This document shows, in pieces, positions 1-8,258 of a stretch of DNA of 64,000 nucleotides. The stretch is from Planosporangium flavigriseum (GTDB lineage Bacteria; Actinomycetota; Actinomycetes; Mycobacteriales; Micromonosporaceae). The stretch's first letter is position 1. Every line of letters begins with the position of its first letter. The notes beneath the pieces were generated by a model. The model saw nothing but the letters and a program-made list of their open reading frames with translations. It searched no databases and was not told the DNA's origin. Both the position numbers and the translations under genes were made by a program. The stretch lies in the NCBI RefSeq assembly GCF_011947225.1, contig NZ_JAATVW010000012.1, forward strand, positions 62,001 to 126,000, in the 5' to 3' direction.

Positions 1-1
1 C

Positions 2-352
2 CAGCACCACGGCGACACGGCCCACGCACTGTTTGATGTCGCGATGCGTACCGGGCTCACCACGGAAGCCGCTGACCGCTTCGCGTACTCAGTGCTGCAC
101 CACGCACCGGAGTACGCCCGGTCGCGCGCCATTTCCCGCACGAAGCTCGCCACGCTGACGATGATCAAAGACGATCCTCGCAAGGCCGCCTGCATCGGCC
201 ACGAGGCCCTCGATGATGCCGGTCCTGTCCAATCACTGCGCGCCAGAGACGACCTACGCGCCCTGTACCGGGCCTCCGGTAGGCACGCCACGATCGAAGA
301 CGTCCGGGACCTGCGCACCCGGGTCGCCGCGACCGTCGGGGTCGGCACTTGA
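2..352 (+). CDS. C-terminal part of a helical (TPR-like) regulator, partial
   Basis: The frame is open from the left window edge, so the true start and N-terminus are missing. The 116 visible residues are helical and end in segments such as ARSRAISRTKLATL and ACIGHEALDDAG. These resemble the TPR-like C-termini of actinomycete XRE-type regulators that sit beside kinase or NUDIX genes in mobile elements. No DNA-binding domain is visible, so the regulator role is inferred. Its stop codon overlaps the TTG start of the phosphotransferase gene in a TTGA junction, so the two are probably translated together. Confidence 0.5.
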   Translation, partial: QHHGDTAHALFDVAMRTGLTTEAADRFAYSVLHHAPEYARSRAISRTKLATLTMIKDDPRKAACIGHEALDDAGPVQSLRARDDLRALYRASGRHATIEDVRDLRTRVAATVGVGT

Positions 353-1221
353 CCGCCCGGCAGGCACTCGAGTTGACCGCCAAACAGGCCGGGTTCGACA
401 GCACGGACGCCGAACTCATCCGAGCGGGGGAGAACACCCTCTTTCGCCTCGTCGACGGCGTTGTCGCCCGTGTCGGGCGACCCGGCCAAGAAGCGGCCGC
501 GAACAAAGAGGTCCAGGTGTCACGCTGGCTGTCCACGGCGGGTATCGCGGTCGTCGAGGCGATGCTCGAGATCACCCAACCGATCGTGGTCGATGGCGTG
601 CCGGTCACCTTCTGGCGAGAGCTGCCTCTGCACCGGGAAGGCTCGGTGGACCAAGTCGCCGACGTCCTTCGCCAACTCCACGCCCTTCAACCACCGCCAT
701 ACCTCGATCTGTCGCCGCTAGCGCCCTTCGTGCGGCTGGACGAGCGGATCGCCGAGGCTTCCGTGTTCAGCGACGCCGACCGACAGTGGCTGCACGAACA
801 CCTACACCGTCTACAACAACGGTATGCCGAGCTGCCCGCGGGGCTGCCGCGCGGCGCCGTCCACGGCGACGCGTGGGGCGGCAACATCGTCGCTACCGCG
901 GGCGGACCAGTGGTCCTCGACCTGGAACGATTCGCGTACGGGCCCCCAGAGTGGGACCTGGTCAGCATCGCCGTCGATCACTTCACGTTCGGGTCACTCT
1001 CCGACGCGGAGTGGGCTGAATTCTGCCACCGCTACGGCTACGACGTGACCGACTGGGCCGGGTACACGGTCCTCCGGGACGCACGAGAGCTGCGGAAGGT
1101 GACCTTCGCGGCTCAGATGGCCGCTCAATACCCCCACCTGCGAAAGCAGGCGCAGTACCGCCTAGCGTGCATCCGGGGCGAGCGCGGCTCGCGGCCGTGG
1201 AATTGGGAGCCGGTGCCCTAG
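349..1221 (+). CDS. Aminoglycoside phosphotransferase (APH)-family kinase
   Basis: The 290-residue protein has the APH/choline-kinase catalytic signature: HGDAWGGN at about 172-179 gives the catalytic Asp174 and the metal-binding Asn179, and VVLDLE at 188-193 gives the second metal-binding Asp191. The N-terminal lobe carries a nucleotide-lobe pattern (AGENTLFRL near 27-34, then VARVGR). The family phosphorylates small hydroxylated molecules with ATP; the substrate here cannot be read from sequence and resistance should not be assumed. The start is TTG at 349, overlapping the stop of the upstream partial gene. A strong hairpin about 165 bases downstream may end the transcript. Confidence 0.8.
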   Translation: MTARQALELTAKQAGFDSTDAELIRAGENTLFRLVDGVVARVGRPGQEAAANKEVQVSRWLSTAGIAVVEAMLEITQPIVVDGVPVTFWRELPLHREGSVDQVADVLRQLHALQPPPYLDLSPLAPFVRLDERIAEASVFSDADRQWLHEHLHRLQQRYAELPAGLPRGAVHGDAWGGNIVATAGGPVVLDLERFAYGPPEWDLVSIAVDHFTFGSLSDAEWAEFCHRYGYDVTDWAGYTVLRDARELRKVTFAAQMAAQYPHLRKQAQYRLACIRGERGSRPWNWEPVP

Positions 1222-1689
1222 CTCCGGCTGGGCGGCCTGCCAGAAGTCGTCCGGCGCCCAGGTCCTGACCATGTTGACAACGACGTCCGTCACTCAATCA
1301 GGATCACAGAGCAGGCCGCAGCCCAACCATCTGGGATGAGCCCTTACACGGCGATGCGCTCGGTGTCGCTCCCGATCGTCAGGCAAACACGAGGATGCCC
1401 CGGCGTAGATGCCGGGGCATCCTCGTGTGGTCATGTGAGCGGAAAACATACTTCTACGTTCAGTAACCGACCGGCCACGTCTCGTTTTTGCAGTTCTGTA
1501 CCGTGCTCCCGGCTAGACACAAGCCTGCATGACCGACTCGTGGATTGTGCCGACTTGAGCTGCAAGAACATATCGGTTGGCCCGCGGGGGTTCGGCTCCT
1601 TAGTAGGTTGCAGGTTGTTGGTTCCACGTGCCCTACCCGGTCGGCCCGGACATCCCCAGCGGGCGGCCATGAAGTGGACGGCGGCGGCA
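1222..1689. other. Intergenic gap with a strong hairpin
   Basis: This 468-base gap separates two convergent genes. It holds the perfect hairpin at 1387-1428 and no gene I can support. A short minus-strand frame starting at 1273 (MVRTWAPDDFWQ...) looks protein-like but stops after about 37 residues and runs back into the end of the kinase gene, so it may be a gene remnant. Confidence 0.5.
1387..1428. terminator. Bidirectional hairpin terminator
   Basis: The arms at 1387-1404 and 1411-1428 are perfect 18-base reverse complements around a 6-base loop. The hairpin lies between convergent genes. It has no T-run, which is common for actinomycete terminators. Confidence 0.75.
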
Positions 1690-4600
1690 TCAAGTCGGAG
1701 TAGCACTGCCTGGCAAGGACGTCACAAGCCCGGCTATGTAGCTGCGGATGCTCCGTCGGGCGTCGGAAGCCAAGATGTTGACCACCACGTTGGTTGTCTC
1801 GTCGTTCGTCGCAAGACCGTGGTTGTCACGTACAGCGCGAGCCAGCACGTGTCTTACTCGGTGGTCGTCATCGCGGGCCAGTTGGACGGCGGTTGCCGCT
1901 GGTAAGGCTGCTGGATCCCGTGCCCACCGTAATGCGGCGAGCGCTCTCAGAGCTGGGCTCGGATGGACGGCGCAATGATCCAGTCGAAGTTCGGAGGCAC
2001 GGGCCGGAAGCAGAGCGAGCGCACGACCGATACGCCACTGGCCGGGCTCGTCAGCGGTGCGCAGTAACGCAATACCAATTTGCTCGACCGCCACGAGGTC
2101 GGACTGGTCAGCGGCAAGACGTGCGGCGCACTCGAGAGCGAGATCCGACAAAGTCGGCGACCCATCCGCGATCTTGAGCATGCTAAACCCGCTGGAGCCA
2201 TGGAGAATGTCGTCGGCCGGGCCACCGTCGTGTTCGCCGCGAGCCATCTCCAAGACGGACGGCAGGAGGGTCGCCCGGGTGCTGTCGTCGACGTCAGCGA
2301 CGATGTTGATCAGTCCTTTTAGGCTGTCTCGGCGGCTGACGGTAGCTTCCCTGCGGTCCAACGCCCGGTCGAGCATGGTGCGGGCAACCCGGATGCGAGT
2401 TTCCGAGTCGAGTACCGATGCCAAGATTGCGACCTGAGCCGCGCCAGCGTAGTAGGTGATCCGCCCAGGCTGGTGCTCGCGGGCGGTCAGTTCTTGATCA
2501 ACTCGGCTCCTCGCGTACTCCAACGCCGGCGCGGGCTCCACGCCAGCGAGAATGAGCGCAAGGCAGGCGTGCTGCTTGGCTGGAGCGGCGGGCTCAAGGA
2601 GTTTGCCAACCACGTCCTTGTGCGTCTTGAAGACGTCTGTCGCTCCAGCAAGAATGATCTCCGCCATCCGCTGGTCCGCGAGCAGCGCCCGGACCAGCAG
2701 CGGCACCACGTCAGTGCGCTTCGCCGCTGCCGACATCAGGATCTTCGCGACGGCCTCGTCGGTGTGCCTGTAATGATCCGCTGGCCGGTCGATCAGCGGC
2801 GCTACGAGCAGCAGCAGCTTGTCGACCTGGTCGTCGGACAAGGAGTCGCAGAGCGCGGCGAGGGCGTCGAACGCCTGCAACCGGGCCGACCGGCCAATCA
2901 GCCGCTCGTCATGATCGGCGGCGATTTCCGCGAGTGCGGCGTCTGCCCACGTCCGCGCATCGTCGTCGCTGATCAGGTCGGCGGCAGCGGCGACGGCCGC
3001 GTAGGCGGCGGTACGGCATGACTCGACTGGGGCGAGCATATCCGTGTCGAGGTGGGCGGGCGCATCGGGAAGGTAGCGTGCGGCTGCAGCGGCCTCTTTC
3101 TCCGCACCGGCGCGGACGAAGCATTTGATTGCGGCTTGGATCTCGTCATGCCGCTGGAGCAGCGTGCCCAGCGACTCGACCGCATCGATTTCTTCAGTGA
3201 GCTGGGCGCGGACGACGGCTTGCCACCGCCACCGCTGGACTCGTTGAAGCGCCTCGCGCGGCTTGCCCTCATCCAGCATGGCGCGGAGAGCGTGCTCCGC
3301 GGTGTGGGGTGACCCGGGAAGTTGGCTGGGTTTCGCGTTGGGTCGTAGGGCCTGCGCCAACGGGTGCTGGTCATCGGTCTCGAAATCGGCGTACCAGAAT
3401 CGCACCGTCCGCAGGGCGTAGAGCCAGTCGGCAGCTTCGTCGAACATCTCGGCCACGCAGGCGCGTTCGATCGCGAGCAGGTACTGCGTCTGAGCGCCAG
3501 CGCCATCACCGGACAGCGCGAGGTGGCGGCCATATCGGGCGTGCGCCCACGCCACAATCGGCCGGGGGTACCGACGATGGATTTCCGGGAGAAGCGGAGC
3601 CCACTGGCCGGTGGCATCCGCGATACACATCTGGATACGCGCACCGCACCGTCGCGTCGGGCCGTCGCCGTGACCCGCCGCTGTACGCGCGACTGCCTCC
3701 AGCAAATCGCGGCGGTCCAGCATCACGTCTGGCCGGGCGTCGGCGATGGCCTCCTCACACAAGAACGCCGCCGCGCGCTCGCGGTACGGATCGCCCTCCT
3801 CAAGCCCGTCGAATGCCGTAACAAGCCCGTCAAGATCGGAACCCTTGGCGACCCAGACTGCGGCGTCCACCGCCTTGCTGACACGGGCCGCCAACGCGCT
3901 GACCCGCTCGGCCACCCCAGGCCGCCGTCCGTCGTTGAGCGCGAAACCCGCCTCCCACGGTTGAACCGCATCGAGATGGGCCCACGCCAGGCCGACCCTG
4001 CCGATGACCGCATCGTCTGAGTAGCCAGCACTCTGACGTGCGTCCGCCTCACGTCGGCGCATGATCGCCGCGTGCGGCCAGAATCGAGCCTCCTCCAGGC
4101 GGTTAGCCATGTCGGCAAAAAGATCGGCCGCCGATGGATCCCCAGCAGCGAGCAGCCGCTCGGCCTGGTCGAGGGCGCCGTCGAGTTCCAAGGCCGCGAC
4201 GGGGCCACGAACGACCGCGTCGGCGTCAACCTTGTGTGGGTCGACCACCGGGCCATCCCCAGCGGTCTTTCGAAGGCCCAATCCACGGCGTCGGAGTTGG
4301 CGGCGGATGCTGGTCGCGTCGACCACGCCAGCCACTACCCCCCAGCCCTGTGCCAGCGACGCGAGGTGCCCGAACAGATCTACTGGATTCACACCGAACG
4401 ACTCGGCGGCCGGAGTGAGCCGGTCGAGTGCCGCCAGATAGTCGGCCCCGTCATCCCCATCCGACACGCGCCAGACGTGCAGGGCTGAGAGCAACGCGTG
4501 GGCGGAGACCGCTACGCCTCCAAGATCAGGTGCGCCCTCGGCGATGGCGGCCTCGACCGCCTTGCGTACCTGATCCCGACGGTCCCGTAGCGGTTGATTC

Positions 4601-5064
4601 ACTACACCCGGCTCGAATACGTCCGCGAACGTCTCCTCCGCCGTGTGGCCACGGGCGAAGTTGGTCAGCGCGGCGAGTTGGTCCAACGCGTCCTGATCGC
4701 CACGTGCGATCAGGCCCAGGTCGAGATCGCCGCGAGCGACGTCATCGGCTCGTTCGTCCAGCACGTGCAGCGCCTGGGTGATCACCGAGACGAACTGCCA
4801 GTCTGCAGCGGTCACACTGAGCGTGAGCTTCACCTGGTACTCGGTACACAGGGGGTTCGGACTGGGTTCGGCCGTCACCACGATGTCATCGAGCAAATGT
4901 CCCCGCACGCGCTGCTGGAGGCCCACGCCAGCGATCGACACCGCCAGACCCGGAGGGTGCGCGCCGGACAGCAGGTAGCTGTACGCGATGGCAGCCACGC
5001 GGTACTCGAACAGCGTGCCGGCACCCCCGCTGGCCGCCGGTGATACGGGGTTCTTTTTCGTCAT
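1690..5064 (-). CDS. Putative PD-(D/E)XK (DUF4297/Cap4-like) nuclease with long helical-repeat region
   Basis: This 1,124-residue protein is unlike its housekeeping neighbours. Its N-terminus has the order expected of a PD-(D/E)XK restriction-type nuclease. A first helix contains Glu20 (GTLFEYRVAA), the strand LLDDIVV holds Asp59/Asp60, and EYQVKL at 75-80 supplies the E/QxK active-site pair (Gln77, Lys79). DUF4297/Cap4-type effector nucleases of anti-phage systems share this layout, so that assignment rests on the motif pattern. From about residue 170 to the end it is almost entirely alpha-helical, with Ala/Leu/Asp-rich repeats like TPR or HEAT solenoids. No Walker A motif or STAND-type NTPase is visible. 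The start ATG at 5064 has AGGA about six bases upstream. It stands alone in a mobile element, which fits a single-gene defence cargo. Function is inferred. Confidence 0.6.
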   Translation of the reverse strand: MTKKNPVSPAASGGAGTLFEYRVAAIAYSYLLSGAHPPGLAVSIAGVGLQQRVRGHLLDDIVVTAEPSPNPLCTEYQVKLTLSVTAADWQFVSVITQALHVLDERADDVARGDLDLGLIARGDQDALDQLAALTNFARGHTAEETFADVFEPGVVNQPLRDRRDQVRKAVEAAIAEGAPDLGGVAVSAHALLSALHVWRVSDGDDGADYLAALDRLTPAAESFGVNPVDLFGHLASLAQGWGVVAGVVDATSIRRQLRRRGLGLRKTAGDGPVVDPHKVDADAVVRGPVAALELDGALDQAERLLAAGDPSAADLFADMANRLEEARFWPHAAIMRRREADARQSAGYSDDAVIGRVGLAWAHLDAVQPWEAGFALNDGRRPGVAERVSALAARVSKAVDAAVWVAKGSDLDGLVTAFDGLEEGDPYRERAAAFLCEEAIADARPDVMLDRRDLLEAVARTAAGHGDGPTRRCGARIQMCIADATGQWAPLLPEIHRRYPRPIVAWAHARYGRHLALSGDGAGAQTQYLLAIERACVAEMFDEAADWLYALRTVRFWYADFETDDQHPLAQALRPNAKPSQLPGSPHTAEHALRAMLDEGKPREALQRVQRWRWQAVVRAQLTEEIDAVESLGTLLQRHDEIQAAIKCFVRAGAEKEAAAAARYLPDAPAHLDTDMLAPVESCRTAAYAAVAAAADLISDDDARTWADAALAEIAADHDERLIGRSARLQAFDALAALCDSLSDDQVDKLLLLVAPLIDRPADHYRHTDEAVAKILMSAAAKRTDVVPLLVRALLADQRMAEIILAGATDVFKTHKDVVGKLLEPAAPAKQHACLALILAGVEPAPALEYARSRVDQELTAREHQPGRITYYAGAAQVAILASVLDSETRIRVARTMLDRALDRREATVSRRDSLKGLINIVADVDDSTRATLLPSVLEMARGEHDGGPADDILHGSSGFSMLKIADGSPTLSDLALECAARLAADQSDLVAVEQIGIALLRTADEPGQWRIGRALALLPARASELRLDHCAVHPSPALRALAALRWARDPAALPAATAVQLARDDDHRVRHVLARAVRDNHGLATNDETTNVVVNILASDARRSIRSYIAGLVTSLPGSATPT

Positions 5065-5231
5065 CGATTCCTGCTCACCACCGGAGGGCCCTGCGGCGTG
5101 TTGAGGCGAGTCTAGGTCTAGTCCGAGCCGCGCAAGACATGGCTGCGGCGCTGGCCGAGGGCCAGCGCCGCGACGACGTGAGTCTAACCGAGGGGAAGTC
5201 GGCCTCCACGAACAGTAGCCAGTCGATCGCG

Positions 5232-5255
5232 GGCCCCGAACCTCAGTTCGGGGCC
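5232..5255. terminator. Short perfect hairpin, probable terminator
   Basis: Nine-base arms (GGCCCCGAA at 5232-5240 and its complement at 5247-5255) flank a 6-base loop. No gene ends just before it, so it may be a remnant or terminate an unannotated transcript. Confidence 0.45.
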
Positions 5256-5543
5256 TCTTGAGGCGTATCAGGCAAGCGAGAAGGTTGCTTCCACGGTCAG
5301 GGGTCGATCAATCACGCTGCGTTGTTGTAGTTCTGTGGCGTTCCCGGCGGCCACCAGCCTGCGCTGCCGGCCATCCGTATAGGTGATCCCGCGGATCGGG
5401 TTGGATCGCCTGCCGGACACCCGACTGCTTGCGCTCATCTTGTCAGCGCTGCGCCGGTTTTTCGCGATCTGGAGTAGCCGGCGCCCGCGAGATGAAGTCG
5501 TCGATGAAATCGTAATCCTTCGATTCCGGTAATCGGATCTGAC

Positions 5544-5574
5544 GCCCGGTACCCGCCTCTAGCGGGTACCGGGC
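5544..5574 (+). terminator. Perfect 13-bp hairpin upstream of xis
   Basis: Perfect 13-base arms at 5544-5556 and 5562-5574 enclose a 5-base loop and are followed by TCGGCGTTTTC. It lies 60 bases before the excisionase start, so it could block read-through into xis/int or act as a leader attenuator. Confidence 0.55.
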
Positions 5575-5633
5575 TCGGCGTTTTCAAACCCCCTTTCCGG
5601 CCATGCGGCCGGACCTTCATCAAGGAGTCCTTT

Positions 5634-6050
5634 GTGTCCCCAGGTCGTTCCAATCCTGGCCGTCTGTTCCAATCTCCGGTCCACCGGCAGCCAGCCGACG
5701 TCACCGTACTGACCGAACCGCCGCCGGCAAAGGAGGGCAACCAGTTGTTGTATACCCCGGTCGAGGCCGCCGCGCAGCTGCGCATTCGCGAGTCGTGGCT
5801 GCGGCGTCAGGCCGCCGCCCGGCAGATCCCGTGCACCTTCCTCGGCAAACACCTGCGCTTCTCCGCCGCCGACCTCGCCGCCATCGTGGCCCAGCACGGT
5901 CAGGCCCCGACCGGCCGCCGCCCACGGCGACGAGGATCCCGGTCCACCGTCCGGGATCGCGACTTGCCTACCAGGCCGATGCGAAGCGTGGATCCACCCG
6001 ACCGCGATGACCACAACCGCGACGATGGGAGCACGCCATGGCATGGGTAG
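5634..6050 (+). CDS. Excisionase-like helix-turn-helix protein
   Basis: The 138-residue protein has one recognisable domain at about 38-92. It starts LLYTPVEAAAQLRIRESWLRR and continues CTFLGKHLRFSAADLAAIV, the MerR-like winged helix-turn-helix of the excisionase/DNA-binding family. Its role is inferred to be directional control of the adjacent integrase. The basic, Arg/Asp-rich C-terminal tail (about 95-138) has no recognisable fold. GTG at 5634 is chosen because AAGGAG sits seven bases upstream. The 3' end overlaps the integrase start by 13 bases, so the two are likely translated together. Confidence 0.75.
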   Translation: MSPGRSNPGRLFQSPVHRQPADVTVLTEPPPAKEGNQLLYTPVEAAAQLRIRESWLRRQAAARQIPCTFLGKHLRFSAADLAAIVAQHGQAPTGRRPRRRGSRSTVRDRDLPTRPMRSVDPPDRDDHNRDDGSTPWHG

Positions 6051-7186
6051 AACGGCGCAGCAGTGCGTTTCGGGTCCGGCTCCGGCTGCCCGACGGCACC
6101 GTGATCACCGACTCCGTACACGAAAAGAACGCCGACGCGCAGCTACGCGCGCAGGAGATCGATATCGAGCTGGCTCGGGAGACCTTTGTTGACCCGCGCG
6201 ATGGTCGCATCAGCCTGGCCGAATGGGTCGATCTCTGGGCGGCCAGCCACCATGCCGGGCCGGCGACCTGGTCGGCCTACCGCAGCCACCTGCGGTTGCA
6301 CATCCTGCCCCGACTTGGTCGCCTCGAACTGGTGGCGATCCGCCGCCACCACGTCAAGACCCTTGTGCTCGAACTGCGCAAGAAGCTCGCGCCCCGGTCG
6401 ACCGCCGACGTGATCACCGTGTTGTCCATGGTGCTGCAGGAGGCGGTCGAGGACCGGCGGATCCCGTTCAACCCCTGCCGCGGGGTGCGGGTGACCACAT
6501 CGGGCCGGCCGGAACGCCCACATGCGAGCACCGAGCAGGTGGCCGCCATCGCCGCCCGGATGCGCCGACCGATCGACGAACTCATGGTCATCACCGCCGC
6601 CTACACCGGCATGCGCTGGGGTGAACTTGCCGGCCTGGACCGCGCCAACGTCGATCTCGACAAGGGCGTCATCTTCGTGCACCCCGAGGTGGGGGCGCTG
6701 CACGAGGTGGGCGGCAAGCTGTTCCTCGGGCCGCCCAAGACGCCCGATTCGGTGCGTGAGATCGACCTGCCGTCGTTCTTGGTCGGCCGACTCCGCCAGA
6801 GCCTCGAGACCCATGATCACCCGATGGTGTTTCCCGGTGCCCGGGGCGGCTTCCAACGGCGCTCCAACTTCAACCGCCGCGCCTGGACCCCGGCCGTCAC
6901 CGGCGACCCCTCAGCCGGCGTCCCGCCCATCCTCGAAGGCATGCACTTCCATGACCTCAGGCACACCCACAAGACGTGGCTGATCGAGGACGGCATCCCC
7001 GAGATCGCCCAGGCCCGACGCATGGGCCACCGCCTCGGCGGCGTCCGGGGCATCTACAGCCACGTCACCCCCTCCATGCGTCGACACCTCGTCGACGCGC
7101 TCCAGCGCCGGTGGGAATCCCTCCAGCCATCGGCACCGGCCGCCGACGACTGCGGCCGCGCGGTCGGGGAGCAGGCGGCGGCGTGA
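6038..7186 (+). CDS. int: Tyrosine recombinase / site-specific integrase
   Basis: The 382-residue protein has the full catalytic set of tyrosine recombinases: Arg193 (TGMRWGEL), Lys234 (GPPKT), His305 and Arg308 (HDLRHTH), His331 (MGHR) and the nucleophile Tyr340 (GIYSHV). An N-terminal AP2-like arm-binding region (about 1-50) precedes a SAM-like core-binding domain (about 58-150). It should catalyse integration and excision at the neighbouring tRNA-Val gene. All catalytic residues are intact, so the enzyme may be active. ATG at 6038 overlaps the excisionase-like gene. It reads toward the tRNA and ends about 170 bases from the tRNA 3' end. Confidence 0.95.
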   Translation: MAWVERRSSAFRVRLRLPDGTVITDSVHEKNADAQLRAQEIDIELARETFVDPRDGRISLAEWVDLWAASHHAGPATWSAYRSHLRLHILPRLGRLELVAIRRHHVKTLVLELRKKLAPRSTADVITVLSMVLQEAVEDRRIPFNPCRGVRVTTSGRPERPHASTEQVAAIAARMRRPIDELMVITAAYTGMRWGELAGLDRANVDLDKGVIFVHPEVGALHEVGGKLFLGPPKTPDSVREIDLPSFLVGRLRQSLETHDHPMVFPGARGGFQRRSNFNRRAWTPAVTGDPSAGVPPILEGMHFHDLRHTHKTWLIEDGIPEIAQARRMGHRLGGVRGIYSHVTPSMRRHLVDALQRRWESLQPSAPAADDCGRAVGEQAAA

Positions 7187-7306
7187 CGGCCGCCGCCCGC
7201 AACGCCGCGCCGGAGCCGGGGATCAATGTCGCCCAGGGTCTCCACAAGCGAACCCAAAGACGATCATGTGCTCCCAGTTTGCTCCCAACGTAATGGGCAC
7301 AACGGG
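7187..7306. other. Integrase 3' flank with 11-bp direct repeats
   Basis: This is the space between int and the hairpin beside tRNA-Val. It contains two adjacent 11-base repeats at 7269-7279 and 7280-7290 sharing TGCTCCCA, candidates for integrase arm-type sites. No gene is seen. Confidence 0.45.
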
Positions 7307-7342
7307 AAACGCCCGTTACCGGGCTGCCGGTAACGGGCGTTT
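7307..7342. terminator. Terminator for tRNA-Val and int
   Basis: Perfect 16-base arms at 7307-7322 and 7327-7342 around a GCTG loop begin with AAA and end in TTT. It sits 15 bases beyond the tRNA 3' end and also downstream of int, so it can serve both strands. Confidence 0.8.
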
Positions 7343-7357
7343 GACCTGCCTAAACGC

Positions 7358-7432
7358 TGGTGGGCGATACTGGGATCGAACCAGTGACCTCTTCGGTGTG
7401 AACGAAGCGCTCTCCCGCTGAGCTAATCGCCC
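7358..7432 (-). tRNA. tRNA-Val (anticodon CAC)
   Basis: The minus strand folds as a complete cloverleaf. The acceptor arm is GGGCGAT paired with ATCGCCC, the D arm is GCTC...GAGC, and the anticodon stem CTTCG/CGAAG encloses the loop TTCACAC, giving anticodon CAC. The T arm is ACTGG-TTCGATC-CCAGT. The discriminator A is followed by an encoded CCA (7358-7360). It is the likely attB of the element to its left, and the gene stays intact. Confidence 0.95.
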
Positions 7433-7526
7433 GGGCGAGGTACGACTGTACCTGATCCAGGTGGCGGTCCGCATTCCCGGGGGTAGCTCGCGTGTCACCG
7501 GGCCTCTCCGGTGCCGATCAAGTCGA

Positions 7527-7976
7527 TCATCCGGCCCAACCCACCCCCAGCACGTAGTCGATCACGTCGAAGCCGAACGTCTGCTTGATCGACAGCCACA
7601 CCACCGTGGCGGTGATCGCCAACACGGCCAGGAGCAGGAAGACCCGCACCAGCCAGTGCTGGCCGCGCTGCCAAACATTCCACCGGTACAGCTGCTCCGT
7701 CGTGTATCGCAGCAGGTGCCGGGCCCACATGAACTCGATCGCCCAGATGGCGACGCCGCCGAGCACGATTACCCAGCCGGGGCCGGGTAATGGCACGAGG
7801 GCCAGGCCGACTGCGACGACGACGAGGCCGGTGAGTCCGACCAACAGCCGGAACAGTGCTGGGCCGCCCGGCACTGAGTGGAACCACGTACGAATAGGAC
7901 CGATCCGTGCGGTCAGGGACCGTTTGATCAGAGGTGTACGGGAGGGTGGCCGTTCGTCGGAATCGAACCCCTCCAT
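7527..7976 (-). CDS. TIGR02611-type membrane protein (PGPGW family)
   Basis: This 149-residue protein has the PLPGPGWVIVLGG signature of a small actinobacterial membrane family (TIGR02611). It has three or four hydrophobic segments: LVGLTGLVVVAVGLALV, WVIVLGGVAIWAIEF and VRVFLLLAVLAITATVVW. A charged N-terminus (ERPPSRTPLIKR) precedes them. The function of the family is unknown to me. ATG at 7976 is preferred because GGGAG lies seven bases upstream. The frame stays open to 8081 but has no better start there. Confidence 0.7.
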   Translation of the reverse strand: MEGFDSDERPPSRTPLIKRSLTARIGPIRTWFHSVPGGPALFRLLVGLTGLVVVAVGLALVPLPGPGWVIVLGGVAIWAIEFMWARHLLRYTTEQLYRWNVWQRGQHWLVRVFLLLAVLAITATVVWLSIKQTFGFDVIDYVLGVGWAG

Positions 7977-8258
7977 TTCTGCACTCCCTGTCCGAACGTA
8001 CCCGTCACTGACGGCTCCACCGAGCGTTACCAAAAGCGAGTCCGACGTCTGAAAGATCCCGGCGCCGAGCAGAGCCGACAACCTGAATCGAACAGGACAT
8101 CGTACTGCTTTCCATTCATTTCAGGGTTTAAACGGTACTGCTGTATCCCACTACTGGGTGACATCAGCGGATGACGGAACGTATTAGAAACGGCTAACGG
8201 CTAACCATGGGGGCTGAGGAGCAAGATCGCTCCGAAGCGGTGCCGGGGGGAGTACGAG
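7977..8258. other. Divergent intergenic region before ssgB
   Basis: This 282-base gap between the minus-strand membrane gene and ssgB should hold both promoters. It is visibly less GC-rich than its surroundings (for example around 8100-8200). I see no clear promoter consensus and no gene. Confidence 0.4.

Larger units (their letters stand above)
5065..5633. other. Divergent intergenic region with two hairpins
   Basis: This 569-base gap lies between the divergent nuclease-like and excisionase-like genes. It contains two perfect hairpins (5232-5255 and 5544-5574) and presumably the promoters of both genes. No credible gene is visible. Confidence 0.5.
1..7400. mobile_element. Right end of an integrated element at tRNA-Val
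   Basis: A tyrosine recombinase gene (6038-7186) preceded by an excisionase-like gene (5634-6050) lies immediately beyond the 3' end of a tRNA-Val gene (7358-7432, minus strand). This is the usual layout of actinomycete integrative elements that use the 3' end of a tRNA gene as attB. The element extends leftwards past the window edge, so its size, left attachment site and any transfer or replication genes are not visible. I found no second copy of the tRNA 3' sequence to the left. The right boundary is inferred to fall within the tRNA 3' half. Cargo in view is a TPR-like regulator fragment, a phosphotransferase and a large nuclease/helical-repeat protein. It could also be a degraded remnant. 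Confidence 0.6.

Noticed and set aside
1160-1273. Short minus-strand frame MVRTWAPDDFWQ...
   Set aside because: About 37 residues, no ribosome-binding site, overlaps the kinase gene end; at best a remnant.
1-1700. Left attachment site of the integrated element
   Set aside because: No copy of the tRNA-Val 3' sequence was found in the window left of int; the left end is probably outside.
1690-5064. Avs/STAND NTPase-type defence protein
   Set aside because: No Walker A or Walker B motif is visible anywhere in the 1,124 residues, so the STAND assignment is not supported; only the nuclease-like N-terminus is.
5040-5261. 73-residue plus-strand frame ending beside a hairpin
   Set aside because: It overlaps the start of the nuclease-like gene, has no ribosome-binding site or recognisable domain, and reads as a chance frame.
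8066-8095. T-arm-like sequence CCTG-TTCGATT-CAGG on the minus strand, and a similar TTCGATTCC near 7960
   Set aside because: The rest of a tRNA cloverleaf cannot be formed around either; the second lies within the start of a coding sequence.
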